DNA of 64,000 nucleotides from Haloterrigena turkmenica DSM 5511 (lineage in GTDB: Archaea > Halobacteriota > Halobacteria > Halobacteriales > Natrialbaceae). Made by a program: the position numbers and the translations under genes. Shown here in pieces: positions 28,620 to 37,838 of this stretch; position 1 is the first letter of the stretch; every line of letters begins with the position of its first letter. The notes below the pieces were generated by a model. It had not been told where the DNA came from. It ran no database searches and was given only the letters and a program-made list of their open reading frames with translations. The stretch spans positions 124,001-188,000 of the forward strand of contig NC_013745.1 in NCBI RefSeq assembly GCF_000025325.1. The letters are read 5' to 3'.

Positions 28620-28985
28620 TACTAGTAGGTACTGCAGCCCTCTATACCCCGCTCCACCACCGAGATAGTGGGAACATTCCTGATACGGAATATGGTCTGC
28701 TTGGACTCCCAGCTGAATCTCGTCCGCCAGTTACAGCCTGAACCGACGGATGATCATCGATCGGCTCCCGACTCAGACGACTGATTTCGAGTAAACCGTA
28801 GCATCGAATATGTTCAGTTCGCGCGTGTAGTTGCCGTTCAGTACAGGCGAAGTAATTACCGGATCGGCTATGACTTCTCTAAATATATCCAAAGTCGTAT
28901 GATGAATACAAAGGCTGCAGTCAGCACGAAGGGCAGATTCTGTTTAGGTCGAAAGTTGCTCAATTAATCGTTCAAGAGATGTGCT
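28620..28985. other. Intergenic stretch with a 39-bp dispersed repeat
   Basis: No gene seen. At 28814-28852 a 39-base element containing TTGCCGTTCAGTACAGG matches 39424-39462 with only a few differences. An AT-rich run follows. Confidence 0.5.
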
Positions 28986-28988
28986 TCT

Positions 28989-29225
28989 CTACCCGAGTCT
29001 CTTCTCCATATCGTTCATGTTTATCACCATAGAGGTTCCGTCTACTGTGATCGGTTTCTGGTGTGTCCCTATCCACTGGTAGCCAACTCGCTCGTAGAAC
29101 GGGACGGCATTCACTGACGCCTCAACGTAGACCGACTTGATGCTGTGGGACCGGAGGCGCTGATCAATCTCCTCACTCAACGATGTTGCAATGCTTCGGT
29201 ATTGGTATGTAGGGGCGATGTACAA
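28989..29225 (-). pseudogene. GNAT acetyltransferase C-terminal fragment
   Basis: APTYQYRSIATSLSEEIDQR corresponds to the acetyl-CoA loop region (normally Q-x-x-G-x-G/A), and VEASVNAVPFYERVGYQW is the conserved ending N-x-x-A-x-x-F-Y-x-x-x-G-F. The N-terminal half is missing and the R/G-rich loop lacks its glycines. Probably inactive. Confidence 0.6.
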
Positions 29226-29317
29226 ACAGTCGGCAGGATAGGCAGTGGTTCTCTACAACTCGCTCCCCTCCTCTTGCAAGCCGAAAACGGACAATCAGAA
29301 CAACTTTCGACGCAGAT

Positions 29318-30643
29318 ATGGAGCCACGAGAGTACGCGATTCTCGGCGGTATCGCGCTCTTGACGGTTGCCATCGGTGTCGTCACCACGACGAAGCCACT
29401 CAGCATATTCTTCATTGAGAGTCTCCGGCAGTTCCTCTCGACGACTGCATCAATGGTCTGGATCACGTGGTGGGCACTGGTCATTGGATTTGCTATCGCC
29501 GGTGGCGTGGAGGCGTGGACCTCCGACGAACAGGTCGCTGATCTCCTCGAAGGGCATAGTCCACGCGAACTCGGCTACGGCTCACTGTTCGGTTTCGTCT
29601 CCTCGTCGTGTTCCTACTCGGCGATAGCGACAGCAAAGAACCTCTTCAAGAAAGGCGGGTCGGCCGCCGCGACCCTCGGGGCATTTATGTTCGCCTCGAC
29701 CAACCTCGTCATCGAGATCGGTGCGGTTATTGTGATACTCCTGGGCTGGCAGTTCTTGGCTGCCGACATCGTTGGTGGGCTCATGCTCATCGGGCTGATG
29801 GCCATCGGATTCGTCTACCTCGTACCCAGCGCCGTGGTCGAGCAGGCCCGCGAGAACGTCCTCGACGAGGGTGGAGAGACGGTCCAGGACCCCGTCTGTG
29901 GCATGGAGATCGATCCCGAGGAAGCGGACTACTCGACCGAACACGACGGGGAGACCTATTACTTCTGCTCGCAGTCCTGCAAGGAGAGCTTCGATCCAGA
30001 GGAAGCTAACACGACCATCCCCGAGCAAGCGACATCGCTGTCTGGGTGGAAAGCGCTGGCGGACAAACAGTGGAAGGAGTGGGGGATGCTCTGGGATGAG
30101 ATTGCCATCGGCTTCATCTTCGCCGGCCTCATCGCTGGATTCATCCCTGAGCAGGTCTGGACCTCGATCTTCTCAGGTCCGACGTTCGGCCTGCCCGTCT
30201 ACGTGTTCTGGACGGCAGTGCTGGGTGCTTTCATCGGCGTGGCCACGTTCGTCTGCTCGGTCGGGAACGTCCCGTTCGCTGCGGTGCTGTTCTCGAACGG
30301 GTTGCCATTCGGGGCCGTACTCTCGTACATCTACGCAGACCTTATCGTCCCCCCGATTATGGACGCCTACCGCGACTATTATGGGACAACGTTTGCTGCC
30401 ATCCTCTCTGGGATGATCTTCGGTTCGGCAGTCATCGTTGGGGTGCTCATCCACTTCATCTTCCTTGGGGCAGGCCTCATCCCGTCTGCATCGAGCGTAC
30501 AGATCGCTGAGGTAAAGATCGAGATGAACTACAAGATGGTACTGAATGTATTCGCCACTGGCCTATTCCTCGTCCTCTACTGGCTACATCGGTCGAGTCC
30601 GATGGAGGAAGGGCACGGCGGGAACATGCAGCCAGCCGATTAA
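29318..30643 (+). CDS. Permease (DUF318/ArsP-type) with an internal YHS domain
   Basis: A 441-residue membrane protein built of two homologous multi-helix halves. Each half has a cysteine-serine motif, SSSCSYSA (96-102) and FVCSVGNVPFA (around 310-320), typical of DUF318 permeases exporting metals or organoarsenicals. Between the halves lies a cytosolic YHS domain (about 190-228: DPVCGMEIDPEEA, then YYFCSQSCKESF) with four cysteines suited to Cu or other soft-metal binding. It stands alone, with no metal sensor next to it. Confidence 0.85.
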   Translation: MEPREYAILGGIALLTVAIGVVTTTKPLSIFFIESLRQFLSTTASMVWITWWALVIGFAIAGGVEAWTSDEQVADLLEGHSPRELGYGSLFGFVSSSCSYSAIATAKNLFKKGGSAAATLGAFMFASTNLVIEIGAVIVILLGWQFLAADIVGGLMLIGLMAIGFVYLVPSAVVEQARENVLDEGGETVQDPVCGMEIDPEEADYSTEHDGETYYFCSQSCKESFDPEEANTTIPEQATSLSGWKALADKQWKEWGMLWDEIAIGFIFAGLIAGFIPEQVWTSIFSGPTFGLPVYVFWTAVLGAFIGVATFVCSVGNVPFAAVLFSNGLPFGAVLSYIYADLIVPPIMDAYRDYYGTTFAAILSGMIFGSAVIVGVLIHFIFLGAGLIPSASSVQIAEVKIEMNYKMVLNVFATGLFLVLYWLHRSSPMEEGHGGNMQPAD

Positions 30644-30880
30644 GGTTCACACCTCTGGACTTGCTTCCTCCGACTGAGAACCGGTGAAGGTTCTCCATCT
30701 GGCACTTTTCACGTCCTACACTGACCGATTATTATCCGTCCCTGGACGACGCTCAAGTGACTCGACGTCTATCGCTCGGTAGTGAGTGTGAGATGTATCC
30801 TATGACACGCTTTCTGAAATTTATTCAGCAAATTTGAGATCGCGTTCGAAGCGTGGTGTGACAAAAACCGCACCTCTATC

Positions 30881-31270
30881 CTACGGAGGTGGCTGAGACA
30901 GCGCTTGCTGCTCGAGGGTGGACCCATCTGCACCGTCCGGTTCTTCCCGGTAGATCCTGTTGCTGTGAGCGCAGCTGCTAGTCGCAGCCACGATCCAACT
31001 CGGTGATGATCGAGTAATCGCGACGGATCCGGTGGCCAGAACAGTACGCTGCCGAGTGGGTCATCGGGATCACCGTATCGCGCTGGGGGGAGGAGTGTCT
31101 CGAGAAATGCGGCGGCGGTGTCGAGGAGCGTCTGGGTCTCCTCGAGGACTGTTGGAACAACTGGATCGCGGCGTTCGGAAGTAGTCTGGACCGACAACGC
31201 CAGACGATACCCCATTCTCGTTGACACGGATAAGATCGAGCGCCTCGAGCCGATAGTGCGATCGGTGTCG
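30881..31270 (-). pseudogene. HTH regulator copy 3, C-terminal fragment
   Basis: GYRLALSVQTTSERRDPVVP, PPARYGDPDDPLGSVLFWPP and LRLAAALTATGSTGKNRTVQ parallel the last 140 residues of copy 2. A frameshift separates a preceding HTH-end piece, LEALDLIRVNENG. It directly abuts a subtilase fragment on the opposite strand. Confidence 0.75.
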
Positions 31271-31500
31271 GTGGGTTTGTCTCACACTGTCGGTCGGACC
31301 TCATTGAGAGCGGCGCATCTAGGCAATACTGGGTTCGGAATAGTGGTCTGCAAGGCCCGTTCTGTAGACAACAGGGCTGTAGTTCTGGCCATTCGTGTAC
31401 AGAACACCGATACGAAAAACCGTGGTCCTCCTGTGGACTCACAGGGTACACCGTTGCTGCAATCTGGAACGAGTTTTGCGGCACCAATCGTCTGCGGTCA
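31258..31500 (+). pseudogene. Subtilase fragment, copy of 48585-48880
   Basis: Nearly the same nucleotides as the intact gene: the region for VGGFVSHCRSDLIES, then PPVDSQGTPLLQSGTSFAAP with the catalytic-serine GTSFAAP motif. About 53 bases between them are deleted and frames are broken. It ends inside IVCG, where a GGACTGTC-containing repeat begins. Confidence 0.75.
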
Positions 31501-31780
31501 CGTGGACTCGAATTCACTCATGAACTCGACAGCAGGAGGGGACTGTCAGTCCTGGCGGCCACGGATCACTGAACTCGAGCAACAACACGTGACTGACCAT
31601 CGTGCGTGTTCCAGAGGGTGTCAGAGACCGATCCGCCTGCCATTCTGTTCACCCATCTGGAGCGAACTATCCGTTCCCGACACTTGCGAACTGAACACAC
31701 CATAAGAAAGCAGTGAGTATGTGCAAGCATACCAATACGGTTAGACAGTGCCGCTTTCACCCTGAGAGACGGTATTTCAG
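31500..31780. other. Noncoding junction with repeat modules
   Basis: Holds GAACTCGACAGCAGGAGGGG and a GGACTGTCAGTCCTGGCGG module like that at 37565. A TTAGACAGTGCC stretch (about 31740) matching the MITE inverted repeat lies just upstream of the DUF7344 gene. Confidence 0.5.
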
Positions 31781-31785
31781 ATGTG

Positions 31786-32145
31786 ATGGATCAGATAGAG
31801 GCATTTCGTGTCCTCGCCAGCGCTGATCGTCAGTTGGTACTCCATGAGTTAGTAGAAAGGGATGGAACAACCTGTATAAAGGAACTCTCACGAGAGGTGG
31901 CTTCTCGGAGACATCAAATCCCTTCCCAAAAAATCAGCGATACAAAGGTTAAACGCGCCCATATCCGATTGGTTCATGGTTCCCTGCCACTGCTACAAGA
32001 GAAAGGAATCATCAACGTGAATCGAGAGGAGAATAAAGTTTCACTCGCCAGTAAACCGGAAGTCGACCAACTGTTTGATGCTGCTGAAGAGTTAGAAAGT
32101 TGCCCTCCAGATGAGTTACTGAAACATCCATCTCGTCGTACGTAA
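31786..32145 (+). CDS. DUF7344-type HTH regulator, close paralog of 11656
   Basis: About 119 residues: RVLASADRQLVLHELVERDG, ELSREVASRRHQI, VKRAHIRLVHGSLPLL, and ELESCPPDELLKHPS, aligning along the whole length with the 11656-12012 protein. Start at the second of two adjacent ATG codons (31783/31786). A dispersed repeat begins three bases after the stop, and a CPxC mini-protein follows at 32617, so the two loci look like copies of one module. Confidence 0.75.
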   Translation: MDQIEAFRVLASADRQLVLHELVERDGTTCIKELSREVASRRHQIPSQKISDTKVKRAHIRLVHGSLPLLQEKGIINVNREENKVSLASKPEVDQLFDAAEELESCPPDELLKHPSRRT

Positions 32146-32147
32146 TT

Positions 32148-32220
32148 GCCCTGTACTTACCGTTTGTCGGTAGTCACAGAGAGGGTATGGGAATGTTTCT
32201 CTGACACCCTGATCCCGCGT
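32148..32220 (+). repeat. Dispersed repeat, 5' part only (copy 3)
   Basis: CTGTACTTACCGTTTGTCGG, then GTCACAGAGAGGGTATGGGA and TGTTTCTCTGACACCCTG match the first 70 bases of the 5285 copy. It then ends where another remnant begins. Confidence 0.6.
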
Positions 32221-32237
32221 ATACTGCCTTCTCGAGT

Positions 32238-32410
32238 GTCCCGTTCACTACCGACATTGATCCCGTCGATCGTCCACGTCGTCTCCTCTATCAGAATCGT
32301 CCACTGTCCAACACTCGGATTGATCTCGAGCAGCAGGACCACCGACTGAGAGGAGCCAACCTGACACACTGGAAGGCTGTCATAGAACGGTTTGCGTACC
32401 AGTTGCGTTG
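32238..32410 (+). pseudogene. Unidentified protein tail
   Basis: The forward frame reads TDIDPVDRPRRLLYQNRPLS then NTRIDLEQQDHRLRGANLTH and ends RFAYQLR. It is clearly protein-like and C-terminal but has no start. The family is not recognised; a transposase or restriction-type tail is possible. Confidence 0.35.
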
Positions 32411-32616
32411 ACCCCAACGAGTGTTACGTACAGGGCAAGGACATACCGATGAGAGTAGCTCTCTCTCAAATTAGGTATCTGAGTTATGTTTACTACTTAA
32501 TCGCTTCTCTCCCTACTTGTAGTTCGTAACTGGCGCAATATTGTTGCTCATTATTTTGGATGCCCATGTGTATGGGAATTAAGCCTATTAGTAGGAAACC
32601 ACTACCCGTAGCCGCG

Positions 32617-32745
32617 ATGAACGCCTGTTGCCCCGAATGTGACAGTGGACTGGGTGAATTAGTCGAAAAGTACGTTGTAGAAGGGGCTGCAAAAGCAAGC
32701 TTCCAGTGCCAAAGCTGCGAACACGAATGGTCGGTTATATTGTAG
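32617..32745 (+). CDS. Zinc-ribbon mini-protein (42 aa)
   Basis: MNACCPECDSGLGELVEKYV, then FQCQSCEHEWSVIL. CPxC and CxxC spacing and the HEWSxxL ending equal those of the 43-residue protein at 12084-12215. An upstream in-frame ATG (32560) is less likely because the homolog starts near the first cysteine pair. Probably folds around one zinc. Confidence 0.65.
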   Translation: MNACCPECDSGLGELVEKYVVEGAAKASFQCQSCEHEWSVIL

Positions 32746-32769
32746 CTCCTTCTCAAACCCATTTTGTTT

Positions 32770-32967
32770 TTATTCCTCGTGCATGATTTCGGCGACCGCA
32801 TCAATATCGAGGTTTTGAAGAGGTATATCTCTGCCAATTGTGTATTCTGATATTTGCCCACAGTCGTAGCACTCAAGGACGAAATCTGTCTTATGAGCCA
32901 TCATCCGTGCGCTTTCCTGTCTTTCACAGCTAGGACATGAAAGCCAATCCCGAAACGTGTATCCCAT
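32770..32967 (-). CDS. Zinc-binding small protein
   Basis: A 65-residue protein: MGYTFRDWLSCPSCERQESA, then LECYDCGQISEYTIGR and an acidic helix ending IMHEE. Two CxxC pairs about 22 residues apart indicate a zinc ribbon. It converges on the mini-protein at 32617 with 24 bases between the stops. Unknown role. Confidence 0.65.
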   Translation of the reverse strand: MGYTFRDWLSCPSCERQESARMMAHKTDFVLECYDCGQISEYTIGRDIPLQNLDIDAVAEIMHEE

Positions 32968-33220
32968 ATCTCTCTCAAACGTGTCTATCTATCATGGGTT
33001 TAGGGGTGCATTCGATATGCCCACCTACATACCAGCTGATTCACTGAAGTATGGGATGAAACAAATCTTTGAGAAGAACCTCTGACACTCTGCACTGGGG
33101 AAAGCCCGGCAGCACAGCGAGCTCGAAGAGAGCGAGCAGCCCGGAACCTGGAGGTGGGTGGGTGATCGTGGGAGGGCGGTACTGTGCGGTGCGGTCCGCC
33201 CGTCGTCCCTCCCTCCATAC

Positions 33221-33831
33221 TCACCTCATCTCACCACTCTCGTCCTTCCACTCACTCAAACCGCACCGATTCCCTACCTTCTGTACGGTTTCCGCATCCA
33301 CGACTTCATTGAACTCCCCCATGCTCGCAGCTGTGCTCGGATCGCTCGTCGCGGATCCTGCCGTAGCACCGCCACTTCCGTATAGTACGATCGCGCCCCT
33401 CTCGGCAATTCGTGGAACCGTTCCTGACACTCCAGACACGTGTACTCAAATTCAGCCCGAACTTTGTTCTGGTGCCCCTCGAGCTCACCCGCTTCGCTCT
33501 AGTGGAACTCCTCGTACACGAGCTTCTTCGAGACGAACTTGCGACCGTCACACCGCGGACACTGGTCCATCATCAGCGGCTTGTCTGACCCCTGCCTCGA
33601 GACAGTACCCGAACTCGTCGATACAACCCTGGCCTGGTCACCCTCACTGCTCACCTCACTATCCTCGGCTAAACTCTCGGCTTCGTCCACTGTGGTATCA
33701 GCTTGGTCTGCCTCCAGTTCGTCTTCCTCGCTTGGCGCTGCTCCTTCTCGAACCCAGTCGTCAAATTCCTTGCTCAGGATCTGGTCGTCGTCCTCTGCCT
33801 CTTCCGTCTGGTGTTGGTCAGTCCAGCTCAT
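33221..33831 (-). pseudogene. Zinc-ribbon acidic protein with in-frame UAG and frameshift
   Basis: The frame starts MSWTDQHQTEEAEDDDQILS, is very acidic, and carries CPRCDGRKFVSKKLVYEEFH. After TAG it continues in frame as SEAGELEGHQNKVRAEFEYT then CLECQERFHELPRGARSYYT, giving the second CxxC. A frameshift then leads to SGGATAGSATSDPSTAASMG and the end DESGEMR. Both halves of the zinc site are conserved, so the stop looks recent. The 110-residue N-terminal product alone would lack half the metal site. Confidence 0.65.
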
Positions 33832-34600
33832 ATCCCGCTCACCCCTCTCAAGTGGGCGAACAACACCGCCTCGCGGTCGCCTAACCTGATGTCTTCCCTA
33901 CCACTCTATGTCCACCACCGTCACGATCGTCCAACCTCACATCTGGCTCCGTTTCCAGTTTGGTCACTCCGAGATCGACAAGCTGGCGTAGCATCCGTCC
34001 AAACACCGACTTCGACGAAGACACTCGGCTGATATTACGCACCCCACCGTAACTACGAGAGCATTCCTCAGCTTTGAATAAGAGCGACTGGGAAAGTCAT
34101 ACAGAGTGAGTTGATCGAATCGATGATCTCAAATCCGCTCTAACCAATAGTACACTCCATCTATAACAGTTTTTCAGACAAAATCACATCTGAAGAATGG
34201 GATTTCAACAAGACCGATTCAGCAGAATTTGAGCCATTCAGATCCACCGTAGTCTTTGGCATAGCAGGGGTAGTGCACCAGCTCGTCTCACGGATTCAGT
34301 ATGGTCTTCTCAAAGTGCGGACTTACTACAGAGGTCGCACTCAGCTGCGTGGTGGGCCTGACAAGTGTTTATGCTTAGAGTCTATAAATTAAACCGATAA
34401 TTCTATGATTCCGACCGATTGGGAATCCGCCATTGATTGATTCACACTGGTACTCAAATGCCATTGATGGCGCAACGATACGTTCACCCACATCTTCAAT
34501 GGGGAGTAATCCTGAATCCCTCTCCTCAGAGAGTCAGCATACTCATTGACTTTCCGTTGTGCGTATGGAGGCATTCATTGGCATGCCACCAGGGCGGTGA
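33832..34600. other. Noncoding stretch upstream of cydA
   Basis: About 770 bases without a supported gene. Bases 34185-34235 (CATCTGAAGAATGGGATTT) match the edge of repeat block B near 38325. An AT-rich TCTATAAATTAAACC near 34380 could be a promoter element but is more than 200 bases from cydA. Confidence 0.4.
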
Positions 34601-34605
34601 TAGCG

Positions 34606-36030
34606 ATGCTTGATCCGGTATTGGCGAGCCGTATCCAGTTTGCTCTCACGGTTATCGTTCACATCATTTTTCCTGTGGTGAGTATGGGGCTTGCGCCGTT
34701 CCTCATCTACTTCACGTGGAAAGATATTCGCTCAGATAATGCTGTTTATGAGCAACTACGCCGCTTTTGGACGCGGATTTTTGCCGTGAGCTTTGCCACT
34801 GGAACCGTGACCGGGCTCGTGCTTGAGTTCGAATTCGGAACGAACTTTGCTGCCTTCTCGACGACTGCAGGTGAACTGTTTGGTGGGCCACTCGCACTCG
34901 AAGGAATGATGGCGTTCATGTTGGAGGCGACCTTTCTCGGTATCTTCGTCTTCGGTCGAGAGCGGGTTTCAGACCGATTGTATTTCTTATCGAGTGTTGC
35001 TGTCGGTCTCGGAACGTGGCTCTCAGCAGTTTGGATCCTCATTGCGAACTCCTGGATGCAGACCCCCCGTGGATTCGAAGTGGTGATGGAAGATGGCCAG
35101 CCGATCGTCCATCTCGTAGATCCGATAGCAGCCTACCTGAACCCCCGATTTCCGTGGATGTTCGTACATATGCAGAACGCGGCTGTTGAATCAGTAGCTC
35201 TTATCATGGCTGGTATCGCTGCGTACTACGTTTTTCGACATCATATCTGGAAATACCCCATTGATAATATCGAATTCTGGGAAAAAACGCTGAAAATCGC
35301 TCTCGTTGCCCTGGTCATCACGGCACCACTCCAAGCGATTCATGGCGATCTCTATGCTCGACATATCGTTGAAACGCAACCACAGAAATTCGCTGCAATG
35401 GAGGCGATCTGGGAGACTGATTCGTACGTTCCCGAATATATCGTTGCTTTCCCAACAAGTATTCAAGATCTCTTGGACCTACGCGCGAAGGAGATTTTCG
35501 GATTCGGAATACCAGGCGGTGCCTCATGGCTTGCCAGCGGCGGTGATCCACAAGCGACGATTCAAGGCCTCAATGAGTTTGAAGGCCCCCAGCCACCTGT
35601 TGCCATCGTCTTCTGGTCGTTCCGAATCATGGTTGCTCTAGGGTTCTGGTTCATTCTGCTTGCGTTCTGGGGCGTCTACCGCTGGTGGCGTGGCGAACTG
35701 TATGAGGATGATCTTCTCCACAAAGCGCTCATGCTCTCTGCACCGTTAGGACTTGTCGCTGTCGAGCTCGGATGGATCGTTACGGAGGTTGGCCGACAAC
35801 CGTGGGTCATTCAAGGTGTGATGAAGACAAGCGATAGTGTCTCACCGGGGCTTACGGGTGCCGAGGCGACGGCTACCCTTGTCGGTTTTGCGATCGTGTA
35901 TCTCTGCTTGTTGACTCTATATACGTATGTTATCGTGCGTATCATCCGTGCCGGTCCACCGGATGGGGACGAACTTACTACGACGGAGAGTTCGTCACCG
36001 CCACAATCCGAGGTGAGTATAGATGACTGA
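34606..36030 (+). CDS. cydA: Cytochrome bd oxidase subunit I
   Basis: A 474-residue membrane protein. H19 (VIVHIIFPVVSMG) matches the high-spin heme ligand region of CydA. ALEGMMAFMLEATFLGIF carries the conserved acidic residues of the proton path, and GRQPWVIQGVMKTSDSVS is the signature near the quinol site. The Q-loop is short, as in non-enterobacterial CydA. With CydB it reduces oxygen at high affinity at the membrane. ATG at 34606 is chosen because H19 then takes its usual position. The cydB ATG overlaps its end. Confidence 0.92.
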   Translation: MLDPVLASRIQFALTVIVHIIFPVVSMGLAPFLIYFTWKDIRSDNAVYEQLRRFWTRIFAVSFATGTVTGLVLEFEFGTNFAAFSTTAGELFGGPLALEGMMAFMLEATFLGIFVFGRERVSDRLYFLSSVAVGLGTWLSAVWILIANSWMQTPRGFEVVMEDGQPIVHLVDPIAAYLNPRFPWMFVHMQNAAVESVALIMAGIAAYYVFRHHIWKYPIDNIEFWEKTLKIALVALVITAPLQAIHGDLYARHIVETQPQKFAAMEAIWETDSYVPEYIVAFPTSIQDLLDLRAKEIFGFGIPGGASWLASGGDPQATIQGLNEFEGPQPPVAIVFWSFRIMVALGFWFILLAFWGVYRWWRGELYEDDLLHKALMLSAPLGLVAVELGWIVTEVGRQPWVIQGVMKTSDSVSPGLTGAEATATLVGFAIVYLCLLTLYTYVIVRIIRAGPPDGDELTTTESSSPPQSEVSIDD

Positions 36031-37024
36031 CGTCGGCACCCTCGCAAGCGACACGCTGTTTGGGCTTCCTCTAGCCGACATCTGGTTTGGACTTGTGTTT
36101 TTCATCCTCGGAATGTTCCTCTTTCTCGATGGATTCGATTTCGGTGTCGGAATCCTGTTTGCGACTCGAGACGATAAACACGAGCGCGAGCAGTTGCTCG
36201 CAGCCATCACGCCGTTTTGGGACGGTAACGAAGTATGGTTGGTTGTGTTCGGCGGCGCATTGTTTGCAGCCTTCCCAGCCGTGTATGCGAATCTGTTCAG
36301 TCGTCACTACTTGCTGATGTTCGCTATTCTTGGGGCACTCATCCTCCGTGGACTTGCACCTGAGATGTACGAACAGCGTGAGGACGAGCCATGGCAAAAG
36401 TGGTGGGGGCGAGCGTTCATCGTCGGAAGCTTCACGGCACCGTTTTTCCTCGGAATATTCATAGCGAACTGGCTGCTCGGTACAACGGCCCTTATTACAC
36501 TGCCAGGAATTGTCGTCGGTCTAATGCTTGTCGCACTGACTGTCGTTGACGGCGTTGCTTTCCTCCGATTAAAGACGCGTAATGAGTTGCGAGACGATGT
36601 CCGAACGGACGGATCTCGAGCTCTTGTCCTGTACCTCATACTAGTCGTACTAACACTGGGTGTCGTTTATATTACTGCACCTGAATTGCGATCGGCCTTG
36701 CTATCGCCCTTAGTTGTGTGCCTTGTCGTTGTGAATCTCGTTCTTACTGGAATCTATGCGGTAGCAACAAGTTCCAATCGCTACTATGAGGCGTTCGTTG
36801 CTAATGCAGGACTCGTTTTTACATTGGTCAGCATTGTTGCCAGTTTGATGTATCCACATATCGATCGTGTTGAAGGGCTGACTGTTGAGGAAGCTATTGT
36901 ATCAACGTTACCGCTTAACATCATGTCAATTGGAGCGGCGCTTCTGTTGCCGCTGATCTTCCTCTACTTTGGCGTCCTTTACTCAGTGTTCAGTGGTCCA
37001 ATAAAGGCAGATGAATCATACTAA
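36023..37024 (+). CDS. cydB: Cytochrome bd oxidase subunit II
   Basis: A 333-residue, eight-to-nine-helix protein: FLFLDGFDFGVGILFATRDD, then TPFWDGNEVWLVVFGGALFA and YANLFSRHYLLMFAILGALI, all standard CydB patches. It overlaps cydA by 8 bases and is followed, with a one-base overlap, by a small membrane protein, so all three form one transcript. Partner of CydA in the quinol oxidase. Confidence 0.92.
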   Translation: MTDVGTLASDTLFGLPLADIWFGLVFFILGMFLFLDGFDFGVGILFATRDDKHEREQLLAAITPFWDGNEVWLVVFGGALFAAFPAVYANLFSRHYLLMFAILGALILRGLAPEMYEQREDEPWQKWWGRAFIVGSFTAPFFLGIFIANWLLGTTALITLPGIVVGLMLVALTVVDGVAFLRLKTRNELRDDVRTDGSRALVLYLILVVLTLGVVYITAPELRSALLSPLVVCLVVVNLVLTGIYAVATSSNRYYEAFVANAGLVFTLVSIVASLMYPHIDRVEGLTVEEAIVSTLPLNIMSIGAALLLPLIFLYFGVLYSVFSGPIKADESY

Positions 37025-37290
37025 TGACCGAGAATAACAATTCAATCGACGAAGATAGCAATCCGGCCAGTAGCAATGCATCAAAGCCCCGTCTTAGTTC
37101 ACGAATCTTGATAACATGGATTGAATTGCTGATCATTGGAATCGTCGGTGGTCTATTTGGTGCTACTATTGGCGGAGCTCCAGGATTCATTGTTTATCTT
37201 ACCACAACCGTGCTCACGGTAGGGATTATTTTCTATAATGTAAACGAACTTATCAGAGACTGGATACAGGCTATCCATGAGACGAACTAA
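37024..37290 (+). CDS. Small membrane protein in the cyd operon
   Basis: An 88-residue protein with a polar serine/asparagine-rich N-terminus (about 30 residues) and two membrane helices (ELLIIGIVGGLFGATIGG and GFIVYLTTTVLTVGIIFY). Its ATG overlaps the cydB stop by one base. Position suggests an accessory subunit analogous to CydX/CydS, but it is larger, has two helices and shows no similarity that I recognise. Confidence 0.7.
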   Translation: MTENNNSIDEDSNPASSNASKPRLSSRILITWIELLIIGIVGGLFGATIGGAPGFIVYLTTTVLTVGIIFYNVNELIRDWIQAIHETN

Positions 37291-37838
37291 TAGGCTTGGA
37301 AATACACAAAAAGATGCTGATTAATCTGTTGGAGCCAACTCGAAAAGACTGGCATCTACCAAGGAAGGACGAGCAATTGTCCACTCTACTGACAAAATGA
37401 GAATGACCGTGACCGAACTAGTTGGGTGCCGGCTCGAGTGTCCCTCTGGGGTGCCACCTTGCGTGAGGGCAGCCGTACTGTTCAGCAACAGCGGGAGTAT
37501 CCGCGCCACGCGTGGGACTGTCCACGAGCGACATGGCGCCGCGCCGGCCAACACGAAACAGAGGGGACTGTCAGTGCTGGCGGCCAGCACGTCCTGGACT
37601 CCGGCGGCTTCCAGCCGAGTGGACTGTCAGCCCTGGCGACCAGCGGATCACTGAACTCGAGAAACAGTAGGGGACTGTCGATAGCGAGCTCCGGTTCAAT
37701 GGGACTGTCACCATATGCAGACCTCGACGGACACTAGAGACGTCCAAACGGCTCTATTGAAATCCATAACTGGAGGTAGGCTTGGCATCCTCAGTGATAA
37801 GTGCAGATGATCTACTGATTAGCACAAGGCAGGAAAGA
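37291..37838. repeat. Array of GGACTGTC boxes plus dispersed repeat (copy 4, 3' part)
   Basis: GGACTGTC occurs at 37515, 37565, 37621, 37672 and 37702 (spacings 50, 56, 51, 30). Boxes 2 and 3 extend to GGACTGTCAGTGCTGGCGGC and GGACTGTCAGCCCTGGCGAC. From about 37650 the sequence follows the 5285 repeat (GAGCTCCGGTTCAATGGGAC, then CCTCAGTGATAAGTGCAGA). No gene is visible. Confidence 0.6.

Noticed and set aside
37515-37709. GGACTGTC array as a CRISPR
   Set aside because: Repeat unit is too short and variable, spacers include shared sequence, and no cas gene is present.
37397-37737. Forward frames of 85-103 codons in the GGACTGTC array
   Set aside because: They exist because of the repeated modules; composition is not haloarchaeal and no start signal is evident.
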